The notes: generated from the letters alone by a model not told the origin. A stretch of 64,000 bases of DNA from Roseibium album (GCF_001404515.1 NZ_CXWE01000013.1:59858-123857); one strand, 5' to 3'. Numbered from the stretch's first letter, positions 55,094 through 63,852 are shown. Translations and numbers: made by a program.

Positions 55094-55107
55094 TGCATAC
55101 GTATGCA
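55094..55107. promoter_or_regulatory. LacI-type operator upstream of the HisD-like gene
   Basis: TGCATACGTATGCA is a perfect 14-bp palindrome with a central CG. It is one of three related sites in this locus and sits in the 143-base spacer before the HisD-like gene, suggesting an internal promoter. Confidence 0.75.
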
Positions 55108-55156
55108 GAAAGATCAAGCAGACTTCTGCGAAACACGAAAAACTACGTAACCGCGG

Positions 55157-55693
55157 TCACGCGGCCTTGTCCGGAGCTGGAGGAACACGATCTCCCCGAT
55201 CGAACGCTTCCCAACCCTGACCATCAAAAACATCCTTGCCAAGTTGCGCCAGGACATGCGGGAAATCGACCATCACCCAGTTGTCGACGATCTTGCCGTC
55301 GACGACTTTCCAGAAGTCCATGTAGCGGATCTCGATCCGTTTTCCTGTTGGAGCGATCCCCATGAACTCGCCGGAGTGAGTTGCCTCCTGGCGCCCGAAC
55401 GCCGCAGCCCATTCGCCCATGTAAAGTCTTGCCTCGTCGACGCAGACCTTGTCCGAAAAGGCCGCCTGAAAAGGCTTTTGCCAATTGTCCTGGAATTCCT
55501 TCAACCCGGTCTTGGTGCCACAGCCGGTATTGCCCAGCCAACGGAAGCCTTCGGAAAAAAACTCGCCAATATCGACAATCCGGTGGTCGTTCAAACCATC
55601 GACCATGCCTTCAATCACACGGCGGGTCACTTCCGTCTTGCTCATATCCGTGTCACGGCTCAGGACCGCCTGCTCGGGACGTGAACCTTTCAT
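55157..55693 (-). CDS. Single-domain SnoaL/NTF2-like protein
   Basis: A 178-residue protein equal to about one half of the fused SnoaL-like proteins nearby. It shows the shared order WLGNTGCGTKTG, GIAPTGKRI, YMDFWK, IVDNWVMVDFPHV. GGAGG lies seven bases before ATG 55693, and the start overlaps the GMC gene stop (ATGA). It probably dimerises to form what the fused paralogues hold in one chain. Confidence 0.85.
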   Translation of the reverse strand: MKGSRPEQAVLSRDTDMSKTEVTRRVIEGMVDGLNDHRIVDIGEFFSEGFRWLGNTGCGTKTGLKEFQDNWQKPFQAAFSDKVCVDEARLYMGEWAAAFGRQEATHSGEFMGIAPTGKRIEIRYMDFWKVVDGKIVDNWVMVDFPHVLAQLGKDVFDGQGWEAFDRGDRVPPAPDKAA

Positions 55694-57201
55694 ACACAAT
55701 CCTCCGATATCATCTCGCCGGCCCGATAGCCGATCATCATTGAAGGCGCGTTTGTGTTGGCCGATGTCACCGCGGGCATGACCGAAGCATCCGCCACCCA
55801 AAGTCCCTCGACACCTCGCACGGAAAGGCGGGGATCAACAGGTGCGCTTCCAGCGCCCATACGCAGCGTGCCGACCGGATGATATGCCGTTGCCGCTCGT
55901 TCCCTGACATGAGCGCGTAAGGCCTTCTGCGATTGAACAGAGGGGCCAGGAAAGGCTTCCCGGCCTCGATGGCGCCCGAAATCCGCCTGCTCCATCAGGT
56001 TCCGCAAACGTTTCAAACCAGCCACAAGCGTGTCGAGATCGGAACTGTCGTTGAAAAGACCGAGATCAATCTCGGGGGCGGCTCCAGGGTCGCTGTCGGA
56101 CAACCGCAATGCACCGCGCGATTTCGGGCGGCAGATACCCACGTCGGCGAAATACCCTGAACCATAGACGTAGCGTTTGCCCTGCCAGCCCAACATGAAC
56201 GGGATGAAGTGGGTCTGCACGTCGGGAGCTTCATTCAATCCGCGTGCATTGAAGAACGCACCGCCTTCAACCGTCGGTGATGCAAACCGTCCCCGGCGTG
56301 TGATCAGGTACTGAAATGGCGCAAGCGCCCAGCCCGGTATTTGCGACGCAGTCAGACCGTAGCCCGAGCCCGTGAAATGCAGTCCGGCGGCAGGATGGTC
56401 GTGCAGATTTTCCCCGACCTCTTCGGCGTCATGTCGATTGTCAATCCCAAGCCTGTCCAGGTCTGCCTTCGGACCCACACCCGAGCGCATCAGGATTGAA
56501 GGAGACCCGATTGACCCGGCCGACAGCACCACACCCTTGTTCGCCTGCAATTCGCTGCCGTCAACCAGCCGCACCCCCGACGCCTTGTCGCCAGTGAACA
56601 AGATGCGGTCTACCTCCAATGATGTCTGAAGTGTCAGGCCTTTTGGAGCGGGTTTGATAAACCCGTCCGCGGCAGAACGGCGGCGACCATCGACCATGTT
56701 GAATGCAAATACTCCGGCGCTTTCGTATTCAGGTGTCGGAGGTTGAGTTCCATAAGCGGGGAACAAGCTGTGCAGCGCTTCGGTCAAGGGGTGTGCGCCC
56801 TGCATTCTGCCTGGAGTCAACCTGGTCTCGACTGCCTCAAAGGCAGGGGCGACGTCGCTCCATGACCAGCCCGGCACTTGCCACGTGTCAAAGTCGTCCT
56901 TGCGTCCGCGGAACCAGACCATCGAGTTGATGGACCCCGAGCCACCGACCATGCGGCCACGGGTGACGTTCAGGCGGCGCCCGCCAAGGTGTTTTTGCGG
57001 CGCTGATGAATAGCACCAATCCCGCCGCGTGTTGCCTATCATCCAGACCAGCCCAAAGGGCATTTTTACCAAAGGCGAATTATCCGGGGGGCCGGCCTCG
57101 ATCAAGAGCACCTTGCCGGCCTCGCGACGGACCAGTTCAGCCGCTGCAATACAGCCGGCCGAACCCGCCCCGACAACTATGAAATCATGCTCGGCGGTCA
57201 T
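55690..57201 (-). CDS. GMC-family FAD-dependent oxidoreductase (choline-dehydrogenase-like)
   Basis: A 503-residue GMC flavoenzyme with the ADP-binding motif FIVVGAGSAGCIAAAELV, the GMC signature around RGRMVGGSGSINSMVWFRG, and a C-terminal His in TAYHPVGTLRMG, the catalytic base position. ATG 57201 is the start, overlapping the SnoaL-like gene stop by ATGA. It most likely oxidises a primary alcohol of the imported substrate to an aldehyde; the HisD-like enzyme could continue. Confidence 0.92.
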   Translation of the reverse strand: MTAEHDFIVVGAGSAGCIAAAELVRREAGKVLLIEAGPPDNSPLVKMPFGLVWMIGNTRRDWCYSSAPQKHLGGRRLNVTRGRMVGGSGSINSMVWFRGRKDDFDTWQVPGWSWSDVAPAFEAVETRLTPGRMQGAHPLTEALHSLFPAYGTQPPTPEYESAGVFAFNMVDGRRRSAADGFIKPAPKGLTLQTSLEVDRILFTGDKASGVRLVDGSELQANKGVVLSAGSIGSPSILMRSGVGPKADLDRLGIDNRHDAEEVGENLHDHPAAGLHFTGSGYGLTASQIPGWALAPFQYLITRRGRFASPTVEGGAFFNARGLNEAPDVQTHFIPFMLGWQGKRYVYGSGYFADVGICRPKSRGALRLSDSDPGAAPEIDLGLFNDSSDLDTLVAGLKRLRNLMEQADFGRHRGREAFPGPSVQSQKALRAHVRERAATAYHPVGTLRMGAGSAPVDPRLSVRGVEGLWVADASVMPAVTSANTNAPSMMIGYRAGEMISEDCV

Positions 57202-58184
57202 GATGCGACCCTGACTTTTGGTGGCAATACGTCGAAACCGAATTGCAACAGCGCGTGCGGCACATCGACGAAAACCCAGTTTTCCACCAGAAGATCGCCT
57301 TCGCGCCGCCACCAGTCACAAACCCGGAAGAAGACGCGTTCGTTGGTGGGGCCAAAGCCCATGAAGGGCTTGACGTTCACGCCTGTCAGCGATGGCCAGC
57401 CGCCGGAGCAGGTGTAATTGCCTTCGCCGTAGCGGGTGAAATGCCGCGTCATCCCGTTGTTTGCAGACCCGCCCGACCAGCCGTCGAACTGGCTCTCGAA
57501 GGGAACCTGGAAGGATCGGAAATGCTCGATCCCGACGAAAGACCCCCACGCGCCTGGGCCGTACCACATCATGTTCTCGTGCCAGTAGGGGCGCCAGGCT
57601 TCAGCCCTGGTCGCCAGCCCTGCGAGCATGTCGGTCACCATTTGGTAACTTTTCTGCCCTTCGGCGGCATCCATCTCGCCGCGCATGATACCGTCCTGCG
57701 ACACGGGCCCCTGGACCATGCCCGTGTGGCCGAACTCGTCTCCGGGCACGTAGCGCAGCGGCCATTGCCCGCAGGAGATCATCATCTCCGGGACGTCCAG
57801 AAAGATGTAGCTTTCCACCGCCTGTCCATCTTCCATGCGGAAGAACTCGCCAAATCGGATGTAGGTCAGCCGGCCAGTGGCGCGAATGCCGATCCAGTCG
57901 CGTTTGAAGTGCCCGGCGTAATAACCGGTCGTGCCAATCCATGTCGCCCCTTCGAATGCGCCAGTCATGGCGATGTACTGGCGACGGTGAAGTCCCTCAA
58001 AGGAGGACTGCAGCGGCGCAAGAAAGTCGTCGCAATAGGCGGCCGCCCCGGCAATTGCGTTGAAGGGGTGAACGACGTTGATATTGGCGGCGGCGGCGAA
58101 GAAGCTCCGGGCGGCTGCGAAAAAATCTCCGGGATGTTGAAGCGCGTCCGAATAGGCGAAATAGGCGGTTTTGGCGGAAAACAT
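57198..58184 (-). CDS. Fused double SnoaL/NTF2-like protein B
   Basis: A 328-residue protein with two SnoaL-like halves. The first has VVHPFNAIAGAAAY, TTGYYAGHF and RFGEFFRMEDGQ. The linker holds GPVSQDGIMRGEMD. The second has WYGPGAWGSF, GGWPSL, RVCDWWR and LLVENWVFVDVPHA. It is similar in plan to fused protein A and to the gene at 62865. ATG 58184 directly abuts a possible small ORF. Reaction unknown. Confidence 0.84.
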   Translation of the reverse strand: MFSAKTAYFAYSDALQHPGDFFAAARSFFAAAANINVVHPFNAIAGAAAYCDDFLAPLQSSFEGLHRRQYIAMTGAFEGATWIGTTGYYAGHFKRDWIGIRATGRLTYIRFGEFFRMEDGQAVESYIFLDVPEMMISCGQWPLRYVPGDEFGHTGMVQGPVSQDGIMRGEMDAAEGQKSYQMVTDMLAGLATRAEAWRPYWHENMMWYGPGAWGSFVGIEHFRSFQVPFESQFDGWSGGSANNGMTRHFTRYGEGNYTCSGGWPSLTGVNVKPFMGFGPTNERVFFRVCDWWRREGDLLVENWVFVDVPHALLQFGFDVLPPKVRVAS

Positions 58185-58370
58185 CTACCCTGGTCCTGTC
58201 ATGTGTTCAGAGGTGCGTGGAAAGTCGATACTCCACACAGTCTGGCCCCGCCCGCATGAGCGCAAATGGTATCCGGCCCGGTCTACGTGACCTTGTGACG
58301 GCCAGCCGCAGGGCAGCATTTCGCGAATGCTCACGAATTGCCGCCGCACCGAGTTTTCCCATCGGATCAT
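58185..58370 (-). CDS. Possible small protein filling the permease-SnoaL gap
   Basis: A 61-codon frame starts with an ATG overlapping the permease stop (ATGA) and ends at the base directly before the next gene start. No motif is visible; the product is rich in Arg, Trp and Ser, with no membrane segment. Its exact fit between two genes is suggestive, but no ribosome site is clear. Confidence 0.3.
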   Translation of the reverse strand: MIRWENSVRRQFVSIREMLPCGWPSQGHVDRAGYHLRSCGRGQTVWSIDFPRTSEHMTGPG

Positions 58371-59248
58371 CCCTTCACCGCTCCTGCGGTCAGACCACCC
58401 ACGATCTGGCGCTGAAAGAACATGATCATCAAGAACAGAGGCGCTGTCACCGAGACAACCGAGGCAACGGCAAACATCACATTGCCCTTGGTCTGCGTCG
58501 TGCCAAGAAAACTCGCGACCTTCGGAATCATCGTCTGGTTTTCCTTGGACAGCAGCATCGCCGTCACGGCAAAATCATTGTAGGCGAGCAGGAACGAGAA
58601 CAATCCGGTAGTGATGACCCCCGGCCACATCACCGGAATGATCACATTGCGAAAAGCCTGGAAGCGCGTGCATCCGTCGACCATCGCACTCTCGTCCAGC
58701 TCGGCAGGAATATTCTTGAAAAACGAGTGCAGCATCCACAGCGTGAAAGGCTGGTTTATGGCGACCAGAACAATGATCGTCGTTGCCGTGTGCCCCCACA
58801 GATTCCACTGGAAGAAAACCGGCAGGTAGCCGGAGACAAGAGTTATCGGAGGCATGGCCCGAAAGATCAGCGCGGCCAGCAGAAACCAGAATGCGTAGCG
58901 ATAGGTTGAGCGCGCCAGAGCATAGCCGCCAAGTGTACCCAGTGTCAGCGAAATCGTGACCACGAAGAAGCACACGATCAGGGAATTCAGGGCCGCGCGC
59001 CAGAATTCTTCCTGAACCCAGGCACCGTAATATCCGTTGCCGGTAAACCTGCCACCGGTTTCGGCGACCGTCAGGGTCCCGGTGAGGGCGTTGAACCAGT
59101 CGGCTTTGGAAAAGAAATCGCCCTCTACCTTGAATGACCCCCACAGCGTCCAGAGAAAGGGAAAGGCGGCCAGGGCCATCCATGTCGCCAGAACTGCGAC
59201 GACCAGGAGGGTGATTGCGGCGGGTTGGCGTTGTGCTTTGCTCGACAT
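58367..59248 (-). CDS. Sugar ABC transporter permease (MalG type)
   Basis: A 293-residue CUT1 permease with six hydrophobic segments and an EAA loop ELDESAMVDGCTRFQAFRNV. It has a periplasmic loop after helix 1 of about 60 residues. It lies eight bases from the stop of the partner permease. Its stop overlaps a possible small ORF. Confidence 0.93.
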   Translation of the reverse strand: MSSKAQRQPAAITLLVVAVLATWMALAAFPFLWTLWGSFKVEGDFFSKADWFNALTGTLTVAETGGRFTGNGYYGAWVQEEFWRAALNSLIVCFFVVTISLTLGTLGGYALARSTYRYAFWFLLAALIFRAMPPITLVSGYLPVFFQWNLWGHTATTIIVLVAINQPFTLWMLHSFFKNIPAELDESAMVDGCTRFQAFRNVIIPVMWPGVITTGLFSFLLAYNDFAVTAMLLSKENQTMIPKVASFLGTTQTKGNVMFAVASVVSVTAPLFLMIMFFQRQIVGGLTAGAVKG

Positions 59249-59256
59249 TTTTCTAC

Positions 59257-60279
59257 CTACTTCCGATCGAAATCACGCCATGTGCGCACCAGAACCGGTG
59301 ACAAGAGAATGGCCACGCCGATGATTGTCAGCACCGAAGTTGCCGCCGCGGAGGAAAGTTGCCGGGTCTCCCCGCCAAGATCGTTGTAGATCGCCCAGCT
59401 CAACGAGGTCGCATGGGCATTGGCCGCAAAACTGACGATGGGTTCGAACACCCTGAAATTGTCCATCAGCTGCATCAATGCGATGAAGGTCGTCAGTGGC
59501 AGCAGATGCGGGATCACCACGTGGCGGATCTGCAGCCACCGATTGGCGCCGTCCACGCGCGCTGCTTCCAGTGTTTCCTTGTTGACGGTCTGAAGGCCGG
59601 CATAATAAACGATGAATGCAAACGGTGCCGCGTGCCACACGCCGTAGACCATCAGCATGATCCACATCAGCGGGGTTGAGGCTTTGACGGACAGTTCCGG
59701 GTCGCCGGCAAGATGCTGCAGGGTGGCACCGATGATCCCGCGTGCATCAACCATCCAGAACAGGATCAGCGCACCGACCAGTGGCGTGATCATCATCGGC
59801 AAGAGCGAGAAGAAGATCAGCGGGCCCCGCAATTGCCTGACTGCGCTGTTGACTGCTACCGCAATGACAAAGCCAACGATGATGACCAGGGGTGTCACGA
59901 CAAAAGTGAATGTCAGCGTGAACCCGATTGCCTTGTAGAACGGCAAATTCAACATCTGCGCACCGAAGTCACGCCAACTGTTGGTGTTTTTCCAGGTTGT
60001 CCCGACCTCCTTTGTCGCAAGGTGGTTCCGGTCGAGATAGGTCTTGAACCCCGCAAACTGACCCAGTGGCTCGGCCGCCCGCAAAGCAGCCGTGGCCTCC
60101 TGGTCGATTGTGGTCGATTCCTTGCACCCGAACAGATCGCAGGATTCGACCTTGCGGATCACCTGTTCATGCTCGACATGAAGCGACTGAACAATCACCG
60201 AAATGATCGGGAAAAAAATGAACAACATCATCGCCATGGCTGACGGAAGAACAAACCAAAAGAACGATTTATGTTTCAC
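59257..60279 (-). CDS. Sugar ABC transporter permease (MalF type)
   Basis: A 340-residue CUT1 permease that carries a long periplasmic loop near its N-terminus (about residues 35-100) as in MalF. The EAA loop is TLEAARVDGANRWLQIRHVV. GTG 60279 is preferred because VKHKSFFWFVLPSAMAM is a normal start of this permease type and it leaves a hairpin (60322-60349) between genes. A longer opening at 60336 is possible. Confidence 0.9.
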   Translation of the reverse strand: MKHKSFFWFVLPSAMAMMLFIFFPIISVIVQSLHVEHEQVIRKVESCDLFGCKESTTIDQEATAALRAAEPLGQFAGFKTYLDRNHLATKEVGTTWKNTNSWRDFGAQMLNLPFYKAIGFTLTFTFVVTPLVIIVGFVIAVAVNSAVRQLRGPLIFFSLLPMMITPLVGALILFWMVDARGIIGATLQHLAGDPELSVKASTPLMWIMLMVYGVWHAAPFAFIVYYAGLQTVNKETLEAARVDGANRWLQIRHVVIPHLLPLTTFIALMQLMDNFRVFEPIVSFAANAHATSLSWAIYNDLGGETRQLSSAAATSVLTIIGVAILLSPVLVRTWRDFDRK

Positions 60280-60321
60280 TTCCCGGTCCCCCAAAAGCGT
60301 TGACACGTGATGCACAAGGTC

Positions 60322-60349
60322 ATCCGGGGCAGACAACGCCGCCCCGGAT
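60322..60349 (-). other. Hairpin between binding-protein and permease genes
   Basis: ATCCGGGGC and GCCCCGGAT form a 9-bp stem with a ten-base loop, just after the binding-protein gene. No U-run follows. It parallels the hairpins after the two other binding-protein genes of the window. Confidence 0.55.
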
Positions 60350-60360
60350 AATTGAATTGC

Positions 60361-61587
60361 TTACTTGAGGAAGCCTTTTTCCTTGGCCGCAGTGGTGTAG
60401 GCGGCCTCCGTATCGGCAAGTGCCTGCTCTGCGGATTCCTTGCCCAGCAGGAAGTCAGCCAGGTTGTCGCCGAGTGCGGTATGCAGCAAACCCTGGTAGG
60501 GCAGCATCGGATAGGATCTGGTGCCGGCGGACATGGCCGCAAAGACACCGTCGTTTACCGGTGCAGGCTTGTAGCCTTCGATCATCCAGACTGCCTGGCT
60601 CATGGTCTCGTCGTTCAGAATTGCCGGGCTTGTTCCGTGCTTCATGGCCAGGAATGTTGCCACAGCATCTTCATCGGAAATATTCTTGGCGACGGTCCAG
60701 CCATCCCACCAGAGCGTGGACGCCGGGGTGGTCCCACCCCCGACGGTCAGCGGCGCACCGACGGTGATGTTGGAGTAGACCTGCTCTTCTGCACCTTCGG
60801 CATCCATCAGATTTCCCATGCGAGAGCCCCACATGTTCATGAGGATGACGTTGCCGGCTTCCATCTCGGCACCGGTCGCGTTGGAATCATGGGTCAGGAA
60901 ATCGGGGTTCATGTATTCGGTCAGCGCCTTCATCATATTGAGCGCTGCAACACCCTGCTCATTGTTGATCGCAACTTCAGCAGTGCCCGGTACAAAAAAT
61001 TCGCCGCCATGGCCGACATACATGTTGACGAATTCCTCGGCCAGATTCCAACCTGCAGCATAGGCGCCGCCAACCGGATATTGGCTGATGCCGGCAGCCC
61101 GGATTTTTTCCGCCGCCTCCAGCACCTCTTCGTAGGTCTTCGGAACGTCAACGCCAATCTCTTCCAGTACGTCCTTGCGATAGGCGAGGGTCTGGGCGTT
61201 GGCCATGAAGGCTACCGCCATGATGTTGCCATCTATGGTGATCAACTGGCTCTTGGGAATATCCTGTCCGTATTCCGCCACCAGATCGTTCAGCGGCCGG
61301 ATAACGTCCTCGTTCATGAGGGCGACAATCGAGGAATTGGCGATAATCGCGGTGGAATACTCTGCCGGGTTGCCCTGCATGCCGGCGACATTGATCTTCT
61401 GGTGATCCGCCGTGAGGTTCGCCTTGACCTCGCCACCGGCACATTCAGCTGCACCCTTTGCAACTGTATGAATGGCCGGAAATTCATTCCCGACAATGCT
61501 GACATTGCCTGAAATCTCGCACGCCGCATGAGCGGACCCGGCCGTGATAGCCATCGCGCCCGCAAGCGCTATCTTTTTCAGGAACAT
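60361..61587 (-). CDS. Sugar ABC transporter substrate-binding protein (catabolic locus)
   Basis: A 408-residue CUT1 binding protein with signal peptide (MFLKKIALAGAMAITAGSAH, then AACEISG). Typical segments are RKDVLEEIGVDVPKTYEEVL and MNMWGSRMGNLMDAEGAEEQ. It follows the ATPase gene by 78 bases in the order ATPase, binding protein, permeases, an order less common than binding protein first. The ligand is unknown; a polyol or glycoside-like molecule would fit the enzymes. Confidence 0.9.
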   Translation of the reverse strand: MFLKKIALAGAMAITAGSAHAACEISGNVSIVGNEFPAIHTVAKGAAECAGGEVKANLTADHQKINVAGMQGNPAEYSTAIIANSSIVALMNEDVIRPLNDLVAEYGQDIPKSQLITIDGNIMAVAFMANAQTLAYRKDVLEEIGVDVPKTYEEVLEAAEKIRAAGISQYPVGGAYAAGWNLAEEFVNMYVGHGGEFFVPGTAEVAINNEQGVAALNMMKALTEYMNPDFLTHDSNATGAEMEAGNVILMNMWGSRMGNLMDAEGAEEQVYSNITVGAPLTVGGGTTPASTLWWDGWTVAKNISDEDAVATFLAMKHGTSPAILNDETMSQAVWMIEGYKPAPVNDGVFAAMSAGTRSYPMLPYQGLLHTALGDNLADFLLGKESAEQALADTEAAYTTAAKEKGFLK

Positions 61588-61665
61588 TTCGTCTCTCTCC
61601 CTAATGTTGGATGCATCTTCGAAGCCTTCACCCGCTTGCCCGTCAAAACGGTTGTTTGGAGGACA

Positions 61666-62715
61666 TCACCCCCCGATCCGCGCGCCCGTTTCCGCGTCAA
61701 ACAGGTGGCAGTGACCCTGGTGAACCTCGATGGATACCGGGTCATCGATCTCCGCACGGAAAGTCTTGTCGGCTTTCACGCTGACAAGCGCTCCGCCAAT
61801 GCGCACGCTGACCATGGTCGCATCGCCGAGAAGCTCCATGGTGTAGATCGGCGCATTTATCTGGCCACCGTTCTGCACGACGTTCGCGTCTTCCGCACGA
61901 AACCCCAGAACGACCTTGCCATCGGCTGCGCTCAAACCGGGGATCGAAACATTCGGAGCGTGGAACGTGCCGTCTGCCACCTCCCCTTCCACCAGGTTCA
62001 TGGCCGGGTTTCCGATGAAACTTGCGACAAAGGCATTGGCAGGTCTGTCATAGATCTCGGTCGGGCTGCCGATCTGCTGAACCACTCCGTTCTTCATTAC
62101 GACGACCCGGTCGGCCAGCGTCATCGCCTCGATCTGGTCGTGGGTCACATAAATCGTGGTCACGGCCAGCTCATGGCTGAGATTCTTGATTTGCGCACGC
62201 GTCGAGACCCGCAGCTTTGCGTCCAGGTTCGACAGCGGCTCGTCCATCAGGAACACGTTCGGCTCACGTACGATTGCACGCGCCAGCGCCACGCGCTGCC
62301 GCTGGCCACCAGAAAGTTCCGCTGGCTTGCGATGCAGGAAATCGTCCAGTTCCACCATCGCACTGGCACGGCGGACTTTTTCGTCATGCGTGCCAGGATC
62401 CACGCGCCGCACCTTCAACGGAAAGCGGATGTTTTCATAAACATTCATGTTCGGATAGAGCGCGTAGCTCTGGAACACCATGGCCACGTCCCGGTCCTTG
62501 GGTTCAAGATCATTGACACGACTGCCGTCGATCAGGATATCGCCGCCCGTCGCATCCTCCAGGCCGGCAATCATGCGCATGGTCGTGGTCTTGCCGCATC
62601 CTGACGGACCAAGCAGGACCAGAAATTCACGGTCGGCAATGGTGAGATCGAAATTGTCGACACCGACAAACGACCCCCAACGTTTCGACACGTTTTTCAG
62701 CTGAATTTCAGCCAC
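61666..62715 (-). CDS. Sugar ABC transporter ATPase (UgpC/MalK type)
   Basis: A 349-residue ATPase with Walker A GPSGCGKTTTMRM, signature LSGGQRQRVALARAI, Walker B NVFLMDEPLSNLD and switch VTHDQIEAMT. The C-terminal TOBE domain holds VVLGFRAEDANVV. GTG 62715 is the start, as TAGGAGGGG lies just upstream. It is the first gene of the transporter operon and its promoter region carries two LacI-type palindromes. Confidence 0.94.
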   Translation of the reverse strand: MAEIQLKNVSKRWGSFVGVDNFDLTIADREFLVLLGPSGCGKTTTMRMIAGLEDATGGDILIDGSRVNDLEPKDRDVAMVFQSYALYPNMNVYENIRFPLKVRRVDPGTHDEKVRRASAMVELDDFLHRKPAELSGGQRQRVALARAIVREPNVFLMDEPLSNLDAKLRVSTRAQIKNLSHELAVTTIYVTHDQIEAMTLADRVVVMKNGVVQQIGSPTEIYDRPANAFVASFIGNPAMNLVEGEVADGTFHAPNVSIPGLSAADGKVVLGFRAEDANVVQNGGQINAPIYTMELLGDATMVSVRIGGALVSVKADKTFRAEIDDPVSIEVHQGHCHLFDAETGARIGG

Positions 62716-62749
62716 TGCGTCCCCTCCTAAACTGACCGGCAGCCAAATT

Positions 62750-62763
62750 TGCATTCCTATGCA
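62750..62763. promoter_or_regulatory. LacI-type operator upstream of the ABC ATPase
   Basis: TGCATTCCTATGCA is an inverted repeat with outer arms TGCAT/ATGCA identical to the perfect site at 55094. It lies 35 bases before the ATPase start. Confidence 0.7.
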
Positions 62764-62804
62764 AAATAACTAGACACAGAGAAATGACTTTCGCAATATC
62801 TTTT

Positions 62805-62818
62805 TGCATACGAATGCA
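62805..62818. promoter_or_regulatory. LacI-type operator between divergent ATPase and SnoaL genes
   Basis: TGCATACGAATGCA is one mismatch from the perfect palindrome at 55094 and lies 46 bases before the SnoaL-like ATG. The two sites of this spacer are 55 bp apart centre to centre. Confidence 0.75.
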
Positions 62819-62864
62819 AAATAGTTGATATACGTGAAATTTCATAGACCTGACAAGGTATCAA

Positions 62865-63848
62865 ATGTCCGACTTCCGACGCCCGACAAACACCTTTCTG
62901 AACGCCGTCCTCACTGTTCCCCGAAACGAGTTGGATGCGTTGATTTCCAGATACTTAACCGGTAATTCGATCTGGAATATCGCCCATCCGGTGAACAGGC
63001 TTGCGGGACACGAGGAAGTCCGCGACGGCTTTTTCCTGCCCCTCCGGGAAGCCCTTTCTCACGTGCGCCGACGAGACGAGATTTTCATCGGCGGACCAAA
63101 CCGGCGTGCGCCCGGCGGTCACTGGGTCGCTGCGGTCACGCACTATCTGGGTAACTTCGAGAATCCGCTTTTCGGCGTCAAACCGTCGAACAATCTTGTC
63201 TTCCTGAGATCGGGAGAGTTCTATCGCGTCGAGCCGGACGGACGTATTTCGGAAGCCAAGATCATCGTTGATCTCATCGACCTGATGCGACAGGCCGGCA
63301 GGTTTCCCCTGCCGCAGATGCTCGGAACAGAAATGCTTTTCCCGGGACCGGCAACACATGACGGCATTTTGCCTTCAGGACAGGTGAACGGTGAGGAGAC
63401 ACTCGATCTGTGCGAAGCCATGCTCGCCGATCTGAAGGCTTTCAACCCTGAAACCTTCACCTCCGCGGGGCAGACGGGAGACAACGGATACTGGCATGAC
63501 GACATGCTTTGGTACGGACCGGGCGGTATCGGGTCGAATTACCGTTGGAGCGGCTTTGAAAAGGATCACCGCGCGCCGTTCCTCACGGCTTTTCCCGATC
63601 GTGTCGGCGGCAATCACTATTGCCGCATAGGAGACGGAAACTATGCCGCGGTCAGCGGCTGGCCGTCCATGACCATGACCCACAAGGGTGATTATCTGGG
63701 AGTTCCAGCCTCTGGCAAGTCACTGACGCTTCGCGTCATGGATTTCTATCGCTGCGCCGAAGGCAAGATCATGGAAAACTGGGTTCTGCTCGACTATATC
63801 GACCTGTTCCGTCAAATGGACCGGGACCTGATCGGCGAGCAAATATGA
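62865..63848 (+). CDS. Fused double SnoaL/NTF2-like protein C
   Basis: A 327-residue protein with two cone-fold halves, divergent from the transporter operon. The first half has IAHPVNRLAGHEEV and THYLGNFENPLFG. The linker has GPATHDGI. The second half has WYGPGGIGSN, AAVSGWPSM, GVPASGKSL, VMDFYR and IMENWVLLDYIDL. These match fused proteins A and B in order and spacing. It ends before a convergent CoxM-like gene. Function unknown. Confidence 0.85.
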   Translation: MSDFRRPTNTFLNAVLTVPRNELDALISRYLTGNSIWNIAHPVNRLAGHEEVRDGFFLPLREALSHVRRRDEIFIGGPNRRAPGGHWVAAVTHYLGNFENPLFGVKPSNNLVFLRSGEFYRVEPDGRISEAKIIVDLIDLMRQAGRFPLPQMLGTEMLFPGPATHDGILPSGQVNGEETLDLCEAMLADLKAFNPETFTSAGQTGDNGYWHDDMLWYGPGGIGSNYRWSGFEKDHRAPFLTAFPDRVGGNHYCRIGDGNYAAVSGWPSMTMTHKGDYLGVPASGKSLTLRVMDFYRCAEGKIMENWVLLDYIDLFRQMDRDLIGEQI

Positions 63849-63852
63849 AAAA

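Noticed and set aside
61600..61615. Half-site resembling the TGCAT palindrome near GGATGCATC
   Set aside because: Only a single TGCAT without the second arm at proper distance; not counted as an operator.
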